Positions 1-8,387 of a stretch of DNA of 64,000 nucleotides are shown in pieces. The position numbers were made by a program, and so were the translations under genes. The notes under the pieces were generated by a model. It was not told the origin of the DNA, searched no databases, and worked only from the letters and a program-made list of their open reading frames with translations. Source of the DNA: Planktothrix agardhii NIES-204 (GTDB lineage Bacteria; Cyanobacteriota; Cyanobacteriia; Cyanobacteriales; Microcoleaceae); the NCBI GenBank assembly GCA_003609755.1, contig AP017991.1, positions 4,575,001-4,639,000 of the forward strand. The letters are read 5' to 3'. How positions within the stretch are numbered: the stretch's first letter is position 1; every line of letters starts with the position of its first letter.

Positions 1-256
1 TATTACAATAGAGTAATAATGTACTATCGGTGGTAATGGTAGCGGCACCTTCTTTCATTTCTTCCACCAGCATTCGATAGGAAGAATCAGCCCCTTGCAG
101 CGTATAAACCTGTTCTCCTTCTAACCCAGCAATTACTAAAGCATCAACTTCTCCATTACCAATCGCTCGTAATGTTTCCTTGGCAATTTCTAATTGGTAA
201 CGAAGATCTTGAACTTCCTGTTCTAATTCTTCTTCTGATTGCTCTAAGTCAACCAT
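1..256 (-). CDS. PAS-domain sensor kinase, N-terminal part (continues beyond window)
   Basis: About 85 residues are readable by translating the minus strand from an ATG at 256; the rest lies off the left edge. The N-terminus is a Glu/Gln-rich coiled coil, followed by RAIGNGEVDALVI and then a segment (GADSSYRMLVEEM, KEGAATI) that looks like the start of a PAS sensor domain. Many cyanobacterial PAS/GAF histidine kinases begin this way. No kinase domain is visible, so the kinase call is inference. It is the third gene of a minus-strand run behind two KaiB-like genes, with only 33 bp between it and the nearer one, which suggests one operon and a signalling partnership with the KaiB-like proteins. 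Confidence 0.6.
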   Translation of the reverse strand, partial: MVDLEQSEEELEQEVQDLRYQLEIAKETLRAIGNGEVDALVIAGLEGEQVYTLQGADSSYRMLVEEMKEGAATITTDSTLLLYCN

Positions 257-289
257 AGTTAACCGTTCATCTAAAAAATAACATTTTTT

Positions 290-613
290 TCAAAAAGATA
301 AATTCAAAGCCATCATAATTTTATCGGTTTGAGATAAATCCCCGATAATTCTTTGTAAAGGCAAGGGAAGAATCCGAATCAAAGTCGGGACAGCGACAAT
401 TTTTTGTCCTTCCGTGAGTTCCGGTTGTTGATATACGTCAATCACTTCTAAATCGTAATTGTCTTTTAAGTAGGTTTCACAAATATACTTGATTGTTTTC
501 AGCGCCAGAATTGATTTAAGATTGGTTCCAGCGATATACAGACGAAAACAATAATATCCCTCCTTTGCCGGGGGCTGCAAGTCCTGTTTGGGGGCAGAGA
601 AATAGGATTTCAT
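290..613 (-). CDS. KaiB-like thioredoxin-fold protein (copy 1)
   Basis: 107 residues, the length of KaiB. The motifs RLYIAGTNLKS, a central LEVIDVYQQPEL and VPTLIRILPLPLQRIIGDLS match the KaiB family, whose best-known member is the fold-switching clock protein that binds KaiC. The N-terminal 20 residues are an extra Pro/Lys-rich stretch. It lies 26 bp downstream of a second KaiB-like gene and 33 bp upstream of a PAS kinase gene. No kaiA or kaiC is in the window, so this is probably a KaiB paralogue used for signalling or stress rather than the core oscillator. Family membership is clear; the function is inferred. Confidence 0.88.
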   Translation of the reverse strand: MKSYFSAPKQDLQPPAKEGYYCFRLYIAGTNLKSILALKTIKYICETYLKDNYDLEVIDVYQQPELTEGQKIVAVPTLIRILPLPLQRIIGDLSQTDKIMMALNLSF

Positions 614-639
614 AAAATAACTTCTCCTCTTATTTTAAA

Positions 640-966
640 TCAAGGATTTTCCCAACCACCTCCTTTGCACAATTCTAACCCCATCAAAATTTTTTCAGGA
701 CTGGACAAGTCCCCAATAATTTGTTTTAAGGGGGGAGGAATTTTACGAACTAAGGCGGGAAGGGCGAAAATGTGATCTTGCTCGGCGAGTCGAGGGTCAT
801 TTAACGCATCAATGATTTCAATTTGATATTCACCCTGAAGATACTGTTCACAAACTTTTTTCAAGTTGATAAATGCTCTGATGGCTTTAGGGGTTTGTCC
901 GGCAATATACAAACGCAATTCCCAGAGTTTAGGATCACTGGGTTTCAAGTATTTTTGATTATCCAT
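640..966 (-). CDS. KaiB-like thioredoxin-fold protein (copy 2)
   Basis: 108 residues with the KaiB signature: [15 protein letters not shown] near the start, [15 protein letters not shown] in the middle, and [20 protein letters not shown] toward the end. It is clearly paralogous to the next gene downstream and divergent enough to be an old duplication. It is the first gene of the minus-strand run KaiB-like, KaiB-like, PAS kinase. The gene upstream encodes a small heat-shock protein rather than the KaiC that often accompanies such pairs. In other cyanobacteria, tandem kaiB-like genes beside a sensor kinase are usually led by a kaiC homologue (family knowledge). Confidence 0.88.
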   Translation of the reverse strand: MDNQKYLKPSDPKLWELRLYIAGQTPKAIRAFINLKKVCEQYLQGEYQIEIIDALNDPRLAEQDHIFALPALVRKIPPPLKQIIGDLSSPEKILMGLELCKGGGWENP

Positions 967-1114
967 GGTCGTGGCAGCTTTTCTGGGTTCAAGACATTAA
1001 CTTTCAGAGAAAGATAACTTTTGATTAGCGGTAGTAGTAACAGACAGTAGCAGAGGTTTATGTGGATATCTTACACCATTGATCATTAACTGGTAAGTGT
1101 TTAATTACAAAAAT

Positions 1115-1621
1115 TCACGAATTTTTATAGTTAACTTCCCAAGTTTCAGATAGACGCTGTAAATCCGGTGAACACCTTACAATAATTCCCTGAGTTCGGG
1201 GGGAAACGGTTTTTTCTTTAGGCAATTTCAGCAGTAATAGATTTTGATCTAATTCTGCTGTTACGTTTTCAGGATGGACGGAATAGGGTAAGGGAATCAG
1301 ACATTGAAATTGTTGGGATGGATAGGTAAAATCACAGTACCCTGGCACTTCTACCTGTTCAATTTTTTCCCCGGATAAAAACACAGTTTCTGAGGTAACA
1401 CGAATTGACAAATCCTCGGGGTTGAGGCTGGGAATAGAGACTTTTAAAATAATATGACTTGAGGTTTCTTGCATCTGCACATCCCGAATCGGTGTGATGC
1501 CTTCCTGAGCAACCCAGATGGTTAAGGGGGGATCATTAGAGATGGGTTGATCCTTAATAACTTGCATCCGTTGATACAAATTGTTCAGAAATTGCCAAGG
1601 GTTCAAATTCTCGAAAATCAT
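1115..1621 (-). CDS. Hsp20/alpha-crystallin family small heat-shock protein
   Basis: 168 residues. The first 45 residues are variable; an alpha-crystallin domain then runs from about 48 to 150. It includes SHIILKVSIPSLNPEDLSIRV (strands beta2-beta3), SETVFLSGEKI and the closing LDQNLLLLKLPK, whose L-x-L-x-L-P pattern stands where the family has its conserved G-V-L motif. Such proteins form oligomers that hold unfolding proteins for refolding in the cytoplasm. The C-terminal I-x-I anchor motif is not obvious, so it is a divergent member. A hairpin with T-runs on both sides lies just upstream. It precedes the KaiB-like genes on the same strand with a gap of 148 bp. Confidence 0.8.
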   Translation of the reverse strand: MIFENLNPWQFLNNLYQRMQVIKDQPISNDPPLTIWVAQEGITPIRDVQMQETSSHIILKVSIPSLNPEDLSIRVTSETVFLSGEKIEQVEVPGYCDFTYPSQQFQCLIPLPYSVHPENVTAELDQNLLLLKLPKEKTVSPRTQGIIVRCSPDLQRLSETWEVNYKNS

Positions 1622-1651
1622 AGCTTAATTTTGCTTGAGTTGGTTTAAAAA

Positions 1652-1678
1652 CAGGGCATAAAGCCCTGGGTTTTTATT
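1652..1678. terminator. Hairpin with flanking T-runs upstream of the hsp20 gene
   Basis: CAGGGC (1652-1657) pairs with GCCCTG (1663-1668). On the plus strand the hairpin is followed by GGTTTTTATTT, and on the minus strand by TTTTTAAA, so it could end transcription in either direction. On the minus strand it would sit in the hsp20 leader about 30 bp before the start codon, where it might act as an attenuator. That role is inference. Confidence 0.45.
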
Positions 1679-1743
1679 TGGGATTCTTGCAACTTACCAA
1701 ACAAATTTGAAGAATTTTTGAAGTTAGCTTTATTAAGATTAGA

Positions 1744-1776
1744 GGGAATAGGGAATAGGGAATAGGGAATAGGGAA
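1744..1776. repeat. Tandem heptamer GGGAATA, four copies plus a partial
   Basis: Four perfect tandem copies of GGGAATA followed by GGGAAT lie in the 271-bp gap between hsp20 and clpP. Short heptamer arrays of this kind recur in this window, for example TAATGGG at 30061. No coding or RNA feature overlaps it. Confidence 0.85.
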
Positions 1777-1898
1777 TTGCCGTTGATCTCAAATTATTTT
1801 ATAATGGTGGGTCTGGGTTAGGATTTTGGGGTTTTGAACCGTCCTATCGTTACGTTTCCTCCCCGGTTCTGATTCCACTATTCTTTGATGAGGTGTTT

Positions 1899-2609
1899 AT
1901 GATCTTCTCCCAGTCTTCCGGGTACCGAATTGATAACTATTCCAATTTTGAAGTCACAAGCGATAGTCGGATTGAAACCTTCTCTCCGAGTAATATTGTG
2001 CCGATTGTGATTGAGCAGTCGGGGATGGGGGAAAGGGCTTTCGACCTCTATTCCCGTCTGTTGAGAGAACGGATTATTTTTCTAGGGACTCCGATTGATG
2101 ATGATGTGGCTAATGCCCTGAGCGCCCAACTGTTGTTCCTAGAAGCCGAAGACCCGGAAAAAGATATCCAAATCTATATTAATTCTCCGGGGGGTTCTGT
2201 GACCGCAGGTATGGCGATTCTGGACACCATGCAGCAAATTCGCCCCGATGTGGTCACCATCTGTTATGGCATGGCCGCTAGTATGGGGGCTTTTTTATTA
2301 GCCGCCGGAACCCCTGGAAAACGGATGTCTTTGCCCAGTTCCCGAATTATGATTCATCAACCCCTTGGCGGAGCCCAGGGACAGGCCGTTGATATTGAAA
2401 TCCAAGCCAAAGAAATCCTATATCATAAACGGGTACTAAATGAGTTATTGGCTGAACACACGGGTCAACCGATTGAACGAATTGAGGAAGATACGGAACG
2501 GGACTTCTATATGTCCGCAGAAGATGCTAAAGAATATGGTCTAATAGATAAGGTGATCGACCGCACCCAAAATCTTCCGATTCCCGGAGAATCCGTTTCT
2601 GTAACCTAA
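1899..2609 (+). CDS. clpP: ATP-dependent Clp protease proteolytic subunit
   Basis: The serine peptidase forms the tetradecameric ClpP barrel. Numbered from the upstream GTG at 1893, the catalytic triad is Ser130 (GMAASMGAF), His155 (MIHQPLGG) and Asp204 (DTERDF), with the same spacing as the E. coli enzyme, so it is an active ClpP rather than a ClpR. The ATG at 1899 is preferred because GATGAGG at 1887-1893 is a good ribosome site 5 bp before it. About 30 residues precede the usual VPIVIEQSG start, which may be a processed propeptide. clpX follows after 12 bp with an identical GATGAGG site, so the two form an operon encoding a matched protease and unfoldase. Confidence 0.97.
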   Translation: MIFSQSSGYRIDNYSNFEVTSDSRIETFSPSNIVPIVIEQSGMGERAFDLYSRLLRERIIFLGTPIDDDVANALSAQLLFLEAEDPEKDIQIYINSPGGSVTAGMAILDTMQQIRPDVVTICYGMAASMGAFLLAAGTPGKRMSLPSSRIMIHQPLGGAQGQAVDIEIQAKEILYHKRVLNELLAEHTGQPIERIEEDTERDFYMSAEDAKEYGLIDKVIDRTQNLPIPGESVSVT

Positions 2610-2621
2610 GATGAGGTAACT

Positions 2622-3971
2622 ATGTCCAAGTACGACTCCCATCTAAAATGTTCTTTCTGTGGTAAGTCCCAGGAGCAAGTTCGCAAGCTCATTGCAGGGC
2701 CAGGTGTTTATATCTGTGATGAATGTGTGGAACTCTGTAATGAAATTTTAGATGAGGAGTTATTCGACAGCAGTTCGGCTACACCCCCCCCAACGTCCCC
2801 CCGTCCCCAAGTCCCCCAAGCTCCCCAACGGCGACAACGGACGGGACGAGTGGGTTTAAATCAAATTCCTAAACCGAGAGAAATTAAATCCTATCTCGAC
2901 TCCCACGTTATTGGCCAAGATGAGGCGAAAAAAGTTCTCTCGGTTGCGGTTTATAACCATTACAAACGGTTAGGGTTTCTACAAACGAAAACTACCGGAC
3001 GTCCGGCTGAAGATAGTAATGTTGAGTTACAAAAATCTAATATTCTATTAATTGGCCCCACCGGATGCGGGAAAACCCTATTGGCGGAAACCTTAGCTAA
3101 AATGTTAGAGGTTCCCTTTGCTGTTGCTGATGCCACAACCCTCACCGAAGCTGGTTATGTGGGGGAAGATGTGGAAAATATTTTATTGCGGTTATTACAG
3201 GTTGCCGATTTTGATGTGGAAGAAGCGCAACGGGGAATTGTTTATATTGATGAAATTGATAAAATTGCCCGCAAAAGTGAAAATCCATCTATTACCAGGG
3301 ATGTATCGGGGGAAGGAGTACAACAGGCTTTATTAAAAATGTTAGAGGGAACCATTGCTAATGTCCCACCCCAGGGCGGACGCAAACATCCCTATCAAGA
3401 TTGTATTCAAATTGATACCAGTAATATTCTATTTGTCTGTGGGGGGGCCTTTGTTGGATTAGATAAATTGGTGGAGCAGAGGACGGGCAAAAAGTCCATG
3501 GGATTTGTCCAACAGGGAGATGTTCAACCGAAAGATAAACGCACCGTTGATGCCCTCAAACAGATGGAACCCGATGATTTGGTCAAATTTGGTCTAATTC
3601 CTGAATTGATCGGTCGGATTCCGATGATAGCGGTCTTAGAACCCTTAGATGAAGCTACCTTGGTCGCCATTTTAACTGAGCCACGCAATGCTTTAGTGAA
3701 ACAATATCAAAAACTATTGCGGATGGATAATGTGCAGTTAGAATTTGATGAAGATGCAATTAAAGCGATCGCTCAAGAAGCCTATCGTCGCAAAACTGGA
3801 GCCCGAGCGTTACGGGGAATTGTGGAGGAATTAATGTTAGATGTCATGTATGAAATTCCCTCTCGCAAAGATGTCAAACGCTGTCGGGTGACGCGAGAAA
3901 TGGTAGAAAAACGCTCCACAGCAGAATTATTATTACATCCATCTTCCTTACCCAAACCCGAATCAGCATAA
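2622..3971 (+). CDS. clpX: ATP-dependent Clp protease ATP-binding subunit ClpX
   Basis: 449 residues, full length. The N-terminal zinc-binding domain has CSFC...CDEC (residues 10-35), followed by a Pro-rich linker. The AAA+ module carries the Walker A motif GPTGCGKT, the pore motif GYVGEDVEN, the Walker B motif IVYIDEIDK and a sensor region ending in [11 protein letters not shown]. ClpX unfolds tagged substrates and feeds them to ClpP. It sits 12 bp behind clpP in the same operon. A CAGTTATC-type repeat begins directly at its stop codon. Confidence 0.98.
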   Translation: MSKYDSHLKCSFCGKSQEQVRKLIAGPGVYICDECVELCNEILDEELFDSSSATPPPTSPRPQVPQAPQRRQRTGRVGLNQIPKPREIKSYLDSHVIGQDEAKKVLSVAVYNHYKRLGFLQTKTTGRPAEDSNVELQKSNILLIGPTGCGKTLLAETLAKMLEVPFAVADATTLTEAGYVGEDVENILLRLLQVADFDVEEAQRGIVYIDEIDKIARKSENPSITRDVSGEGVQQALLKMLEGTIANVPPQGGRKHPYQDCIQIDTSNILFVCGGAFVGLDKLVEQRTGKKSMGFVQQGDVQPKDKRTVDALKQMEPDDLVKFGLIPELIGRIPMIAVLEPLDEATLVAILTEPRNALVKQYQKLLRMDNVQLEFDEDAIKAIAQEAYRRKTGARALRGIVEELMLDVMYEIPSRKDVKRCRVTREMVEKRSTAELLLHPSSLPKPESA

Positions 3972-4006
3972 TCAGTTATCAGTCAACAGTTATCAGTTAT
4001 CAGTTT
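3971..4006. repeat. CAGTTATC-type repeat array
   Basis: Near-tandem units of CAGTTATCAGT/CAACAGT begin at the clpX stop codon and end about 20 bp before the next gene. The same family appears near 14939, 25395, 25480, 27778, 30121 and 32802, so it is a dispersed genome repeat and not specific to this operon. Confidence 0.8.
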
Positions 4007-4028
4007 AGGAGTTACTAATTATCAATTT

Positions 4029-5471
4029 ATGACATTAAATCTATTAAATTCGGTGCATCTAAAATTCAAAGAATCTCAATTCAAACTGAAAAAACTGATC
4101 CCCGTTTTCGTGGGTTTACTCACGTTATTAAGTATTTTAGGGGTCGGACAATTTCAAGTTTTAGGACAACAACAAAACGATATTACGATTGATTTTGGAG
4201 CTCAAAGAACTGGCTTGAGTTCCGTAAGTGGCTTTTTATATGGGAAAAATGCCACCCAACCGCCAGATAGTATGATTAAGCCCTTAGAACCTAAACTGTG
4301 GCGGACTTCCCAACTGGACTTGTATCCGCGAGTGATTGGACTGGGGGCCCAATTTCAACTGATTTTAAGTGATACTTGGGGCTATGGCTCCCCCAGAGGA
4401 TGGCCCTATAATAATTATGCTAAATGGGAAGAACACGTCCGACAAATCGCCCGCCAACATAAAGATAAAGTCATATTATGGGATGTTTGGAACGAACCCG
4501 ACTTAAAAGAACCCTTTTGGAAAGGAACAAGAGAACAGTTTTTTGAAACCTATAAACGAGCCTATCAAGTATTACGTCAAGAATTAGGCCCAAATGTGAT
4601 GATTGGTGGCCCTAGTATTGCCAAATATGATCAAAATTTTTTTACCGCATTTTTAAATTATTGTAAAGCTAATAATTTAGAAGTTAATTTTTTGTCTTGG
4701 CATGAACTCAATGATCAAGATATTACCTCAATTACGGCTCGAATTAATAATGCTCGTCGGAGTTTTCAACAAAATCCCGATTACCAAAGTTTAAAAATTC
4801 AGAAAATTTATGTTAATGAAATTATCGGCCCTACGGCTCAATATCGTCCGGCGGAAAATTTAGGCTTTTTGTATTACACCGAATTAGGACGGCCCGATGG
4901 TGCGGCTAGAGCCTGTTGGGATCCAATTAATAAAGGCAGTGGAACCAATAATTGTTTTAATAATAGTTTAGATGGTTTAGTTACCCCGGATTTATCTTTA
5001 CCCAGAGCCGTCTGGTGGGTTTATAAAGCCTACACAGATGGGTTTAATTCCCGGGTTGCGAGTCAGTCTAGTAACCCTAAAATTGTTGCCTTAGCTAGTC
5101 GTGCTAATCGAGAAGGAAAGGCTCAAATTCTATTCGGTTATTTTGAACAAGCCTTTTCTGCGCCGACGGCGGGAGTCACATTAATTCTGAAAAATTTACC
5201 TAATTCCAGTGGAAATTCAACCTTCAAAGTCCAAAAAATTCCCGATTCTGGAGAACAAGTAATCAAGGAATTGGTCACAGTCCGACAGGAGAATATTACC
5301 GTAAATAATCAACAGTTAGTCCGGTTAACAATTCCTAATATTCAACTGCATGAAGCCTATATTTTAACTATAGAAAATTCAACAAATTCGCCAGGAATAT
5401 CAGGGAGAAATCCGCCAACAACAACAACAAATACGTCAACTTCAGCAAGAATTAAATGGGTTGATGGCTAA
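4029..5471 (+). CDS. Membrane-anchored or secreted GH39-like glycoside hydrolase
   Basis: 480 residues. A basic N-terminus and a hydrophobic segment (about residues 27-45) form a signal peptide or anchor. The rest resembles clan GH-A (GH39-type) hydrolases: WDVWNEPD gives the likely acid/base Glu at about residue 156, and IYVNEIIGP the likely nucleophile at about 264. WHELNDQ and the C-terminal beta-sandwich also fit. The substrate cannot be read from the sequence. The last about 30 residues, rich in Thr and Asn, are out-of-frame translation of a downstream Spy-like gene, so the natural C-terminus was probably near LHEAYILTIEN. The fusion looks like a deletion scar. Confidence 0.75.
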   Translation: MTLNLLNSVHLKFKESQFKLKKLIPVFVGLLTLLSILGVGQFQVLGQQQNDITIDFGAQRTGLSSVSGFLYGKNATQPPDSMIKPLEPKLWRTSQLDLYPRVIGLGAQFQLILSDTWGYGSPRGWPYNNYAKWEEHVRQIARQHKDKVILWDVWNEPDLKEPFWKGTREQFFETYKRAYQVLRQELGPNVMIGGPSIAKYDQNFFTAFLNYCKANNLEVNFLSWHELNDQDITSITARINNARRSFQQNPDYQSLKIQKIYVNEIIGPTAQYRPAENLGFLYYTELGRPDGAARACWDPINKGSGTNNCFNNSLDGLVTPDLSLPRAVWWVYKAYTDGFNSRVASQSSNPKIVALASRANREGKAQILFGYFEQAFSAPTAGVTLILKNLPNSSGNSTFKVQKIPDSGEQVIKELVTVRQENITVNNQQLVRLTIPNIQLHEAYILTIENSTNSPGISGRNPPTTTTNTSTSARIKWVDG

Positions 5472-5652
5472 AAATGCACCGGAAAGCGAACTGCGCCAAA
5501 AACATGATCAGTTTATGGCCTTAAAACAACAGATGGGAGACATTCAGTTTAATATGATGTTAAAAACCCGAGAAATTTTAACCGCAGAACAACGCACTCA
5601 ACTGGCTAATTTGAGGCAAGAGCGTCGTCAAAGTCCTCGTCGCGATCGCTAA
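5374..5652 (+). pseudogene. Spy/CpxP-like periplasmic protein, 5'-truncated remnant
   Basis: Read in its own frame this segment gives about 92 residues: KIQQIRQEYQGEIR, a Gln-rich helix, then LMAKNAPESELRQK and ILTAEQRTQLANLR, ending in a basic tail. These match the helical C-terminal two-thirds of Spy/CpxP-type LTxxQ proteins, chaperones or metal sensors of the periplasm. A TAG lies just before the homology (5371) and no signal peptide remains. The first 97 bp are translated in a different frame as the tail of the GH39-like gene. An internal TTG/ATG at 5461-5466 could still give a 62-residue peptide, but the gene is evidently broken. Confidence 0.7.
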
Positions 5653-5704
5653 TTTTTTTTAACTTTCCTATCGGTTCAAATCACAGAATCAATCATCGCA
5701 GGAT

Positions 5705-6343
5705 ATGGGAACAAAAACTTATCTTTACTTACATGGTTTTGCTTCTAGTCCTGCTTCTAACAAGGCGGAGTATTTGCGCGATCGCTTTGCATCCTTATCA
5801 ATTAATTTAAACATTCCTGATTTGAACCAAGGAGATTTTTCCCATTTAACTTTAACTCGACAACTCCAACAAATTCCCACAGAATTATCCCCGGATACTT
5901 CTGATATTGTGGTGATTGGTTCAAGTTTTGGTGGTTTAACGGCGGCTAGATTTGCCGAACAAAATTTATCAGTTAAACGGTTAATTTTACTGGCTCCTGC
6001 TTTCAATTTTTTATCAGAATGGTTTCCCAAGTTAGGGGAAGAAAAATTAAATCTATGGAAAACCCAAGGGTATTTTTCTATTTATCATTATGCTGAAAAA
6101 AGGGATTTACCCTTACATTATGATTTTTTAGAAGATTTAGCTCAATACCCCGATGAACAGTTACAGCGTCAAATTCCTACATTAATTTTACATGGAATTA
6201 ATGACGAAGTTATCCCGATTCAAGCCAGCCGAAACTATTTAAAAACCAGACCTTGGGTAAGATTAATTGAACTGAATAGTGATCATGGCTTAGAGAATGT
6301 TTTAGATGTAATTTGGCAAGAAATTAGGGATTTTTTAGGTTGA
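5705..6343 (+). CDS. YqiA/YcfP-family alpha/beta hydrolase (esterase)
   Basis: 212 residues, the usual length of the YqiA family. LYLHGFASSPAS is the oxyanion-hole strand, GSSFGG at about residue 80 holds the nucleophilic Ser, LILHGINDEVIP supplies the acid, and DHGL the catalytic His. YqiA-like enzymes are cytoplasmic esterases with unsettled natural substrates. It stands alone on the plus strand between the Spy remnant and a convergent glycan locus. Confidence 0.85.
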   Translation: MGTKTYLYLHGFASSPASNKAEYLRDRFASLSINLNIPDLNQGDFSHLTLTRQLQQIPTELSPDTSDIVVIGSSFGGLTAARFAEQNLSVKRLILLAPAFNFLSEWFPKLGEEKLNLWKTQGYFSIYHYAEKRDLPLHYDFLEDLAQYPDEQLQRQIPTLILHGINDEVIPIQASRNYLKTRPWVRLIELNSDHGLENVLDVIWQEIRDFLG

Positions 6344-6444
6344 TAAGCTGTTAAGCATTTAAACTGTATTATGAAGCAATGTGTCAAGTGTGGGGTATCT
6401 ATCAGGGATTTGTCGTTATGTAATTGAGATGAAGATTAGCTTAG

Positions 6445-7467
6445 TTAATGTTTGATTTTTTGAATTTTGACTTTCATATTTGTGAATTTTTGTTGGATGA
6501 ATTGCTTGACTTTTGTTAAAGTTTCACTCATCCCAATAGGACGAATAAACTTCTGAGGACGTTGCTCAGGAAAGTTTAAATAACGATAGTATAAAAACAA
6601 ATTTTTATAGGCAATATCCACATCATAACCTTGACAAAGCTCGGTAAATTTGCTAGAGGGAATACTCATATAATGTAGATAGGTCAGCCTTTTGCCGTGA
6701 TCATAAAGAACGTGATCAATGTCCTCAAATTGAGAAGACCAATGATTTCCCGTTGCGTGTTCAACATGATGATAAGCAAAATTATAATAGGGAATTTTAC
6801 TACGAAGAACCATATAATTAAAAAGGGATTGATCCGGCCCAAATAAAGCCATAACATCTGCCTCACCTGATTTTAAACCCTCTAATAGTTGCTCCAATTG
6901 TACATCCAAAAAAACCCCTTTTTTGGATGCAAACCAACCCGCGCAAAAAATATTAGATTTTAGTTCTTCCCCTGGAAAAACTTTGACTAATTGTTCTAAA
7001 GGCTGATCAAAAATATATTTTAGATCTGACTTGTATTGAAAATCATAGGTAACCCAATCATAATCATTCAATTTATCATAAATCAGAGTCAAAGAACCCA
7101 TTAACAAAGTATCTGCATCAAAATAGATAAATTTATCAAAAGGGCCATCAATTCCGCAAAGTTTTCGGTGCATTGCTAAACGATAAACAGGGGGTAAACC
7201 CCTTTGTTTCCAAACTTTTTGCGCTCTTTTATGATATTTCCATGCTTGAGTTGAGAAATTTTCCCAGCGTTCTATTACAGACTTATCTTCAAATAACATT
7301 ACGTTTTTTCTTGTTGAAATTTCAGCTTTAACTTTCTCTAAACGATCATCATAAGGAATCACACAAACGGGAATTTCTTGACCTGCATTCGCTTCAATGC
7401 TATTCAATAAAGCCACTAATTGATCATAAACAACATCATTTGCTAATGTATAAATACCGTTAGTCAT
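6445..7467 (-). CDS. GT-A/GT8-like nucleotide-sugar transferase, paralogue 1 of 3
   Basis: 340 residues. It opens with GIYTLANDVVYDQLVALLNSI, shared in pattern with the next two genes. KFIYFDADTLLMGSL contains the D-x-D metal/nucleotide-sugar motif typical of GT-A folds, and the C-terminus has LTYLHYMSIP. This is a cyanobacterial group often labelled by Nostoc locus names (Npun_R2821/R2823 family, from memory). The donor and acceptor are unknown. It is the last gene of a minus-strand glycan run, 17 bp after paralogue 2. The basic Lys/Gln-rich tail may contact the membrane (inference). Confidence 0.75.
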   Translation of the reverse strand: MTNGIYTLANDVVYDQLVALLNSIEANAGQEIPVCVIPYDDRLEKVKAEISTRKNVMLFEDKSVIERWENFSTQAWKYHKRAQKVWKQRGLPPVYRLAMHRKLCGIDGPFDKFIYFDADTLLMGSLTLIYDKLNDYDWVTYDFQYKSDLKYIFDQPLEQLVKVFPGEELKSNIFCAGWFASKKGVFLDVQLEQLLEGLKSGEADVMALFGPDQSLFNYMVLRSKIPYYNFAYHHVEHATGNHWSSQFEDIDHVLYDHGKRLTYLHYMSIPSSKFTELCQGYDVDIAYKNLFLYYRYLNFPEQRPQKFIRPIGMSETLTKVKQFIQQKFTNMKVKIQKIKH

Positions 7468-7484
7468 CGTTTTTGATCCTTAAT

Positions 7485-8378
7485 TTAGAAGTTACTGGAA
7501 CTGGACAAGAAGGGAAATAAACGAGTTAGTTTTCTTTTCCAAGTGGGTTTTCCTTCATGTAAATAACGATAGTATTCCCAAATATTCCAATAGGAACCTC
7601 CGGGTTTTAAGGGGGTTCCTGCCCAGTGTAAATACTTGAGCCGTTTGCCATTATCATAAAGGATATGATCTTTTTCTTTAAAATGTTTAGAACCTCCCCA
7701 ACTCCCTGGTGCATTTTCTGGGGGTTTTACTAAATTTCCCCGTTTAGAAATTTGTTTAAGAACCAGATAGTTTAAAATGGGCTGATCGGTTACTCCTTGG
7801 CTAAAATCAAAATATTCTCGATGTTGGGAACAGTCTCTTAGGATATCATAAAGTTGTTCTAGGGTAAAAATTCCAGTTCGAGATGCCCAAAATCCACTGT
7901 TAAAAACATCCTCGATTTGTTCATCGCTGAAAATACCTTGTTCTTTAACCAGGGGGGAAAAGATATTGCTGATTTTCTCTCCAACAAAGTGATAATCACA
8001 ACAGAAGAAATCCCATTGTTTCAGGTAATCTAAGTTAGCAACAATATCCTCAAAAACGATAATATCGGTATCAATATATAGAAATTCGTCTAAGGGCCCA
8101 AACCAAACGGCTAATTTCCGCATTTTATTGGGAAGTTTCAGAAAATCTCGATCAAAAATTTCCCCAATTTTCTGAGTTAATTGTTCGAGAAAGTTTAAAT
8201 CTGGAAAGACTTGCACCCCATGTAATTTTCCCAATGTTTCTGCCACTTCTTGGTAATCTTCATTAAATGGGATGAGAAAAATGGGAACCTCTGAGTTATA
8301 ATGGCGAATGCTATTAAGAAGGGCGATTGCATTTTCCATCACCCGGTTATTAGCAACAATATAAATGCCTCGGTTCAT
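7485..8378 (-). CDS. GT-A/GT8-like nucleotide-sugar transferase, paralogue 2 of 3
   Basis: 297 residues, starting GIYIVANNRVMENAIALLNSI, with LDEFLYIDTDIIVFEDI as the D-x-D motif and RLKYLHWAGTP near the end, in the same order as its two neighbours. It is the most divergent of the three and lacks the long C-terminal extension. It sits 9 bp after paralogue 3 and 17 bp before paralogue 1, so the three are probably co-translated and may add successive sugars to one glycan (inference). The reaction is not known from sequence. Confidence 0.75.
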   Translation of the reverse strand: MNRGIYIVANNRVMENAIALLNSIRHYNSEVPIFLIPFNEDYQEVAETLGKLHGVQVFPDLNFLEQLTQKIGEIFDRDFLKLPNKMRKLAVWFGPLDEFLYIDTDIIVFEDIVANLDYLKQWDFFCCDYHFVGEKISNIFSPLVKEQGIFSDEQIEDVFNSGFWASRTGIFTLEQLYDILRDCSQHREYFDFSQGVTDQPILNYLVLKQISKRGNLVKPPENAPGSWGGSKHFKEKDHILYDNGKRLKYLHWAGTPLKPGGSYWNIWEYYRYLHEGKPTWKRKLTRLFPFLSSSSNF

Positions 8379-8387
8379 AACTTCTCC

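Noticed and set aside
290-966. Core circadian clock kaiB
   Set aside because: Two divergent tandem copies, no kaiA or kaiC, and linkage to a PAS kinase argue for KaiB paralogues rather than the oscillator gene.
6361-6430. 18-codon frame with CVKCG motif between the esterase and the glycan locus
   Set aside because: Too short, a single Cys pair only, no ribosome site; likely chance.
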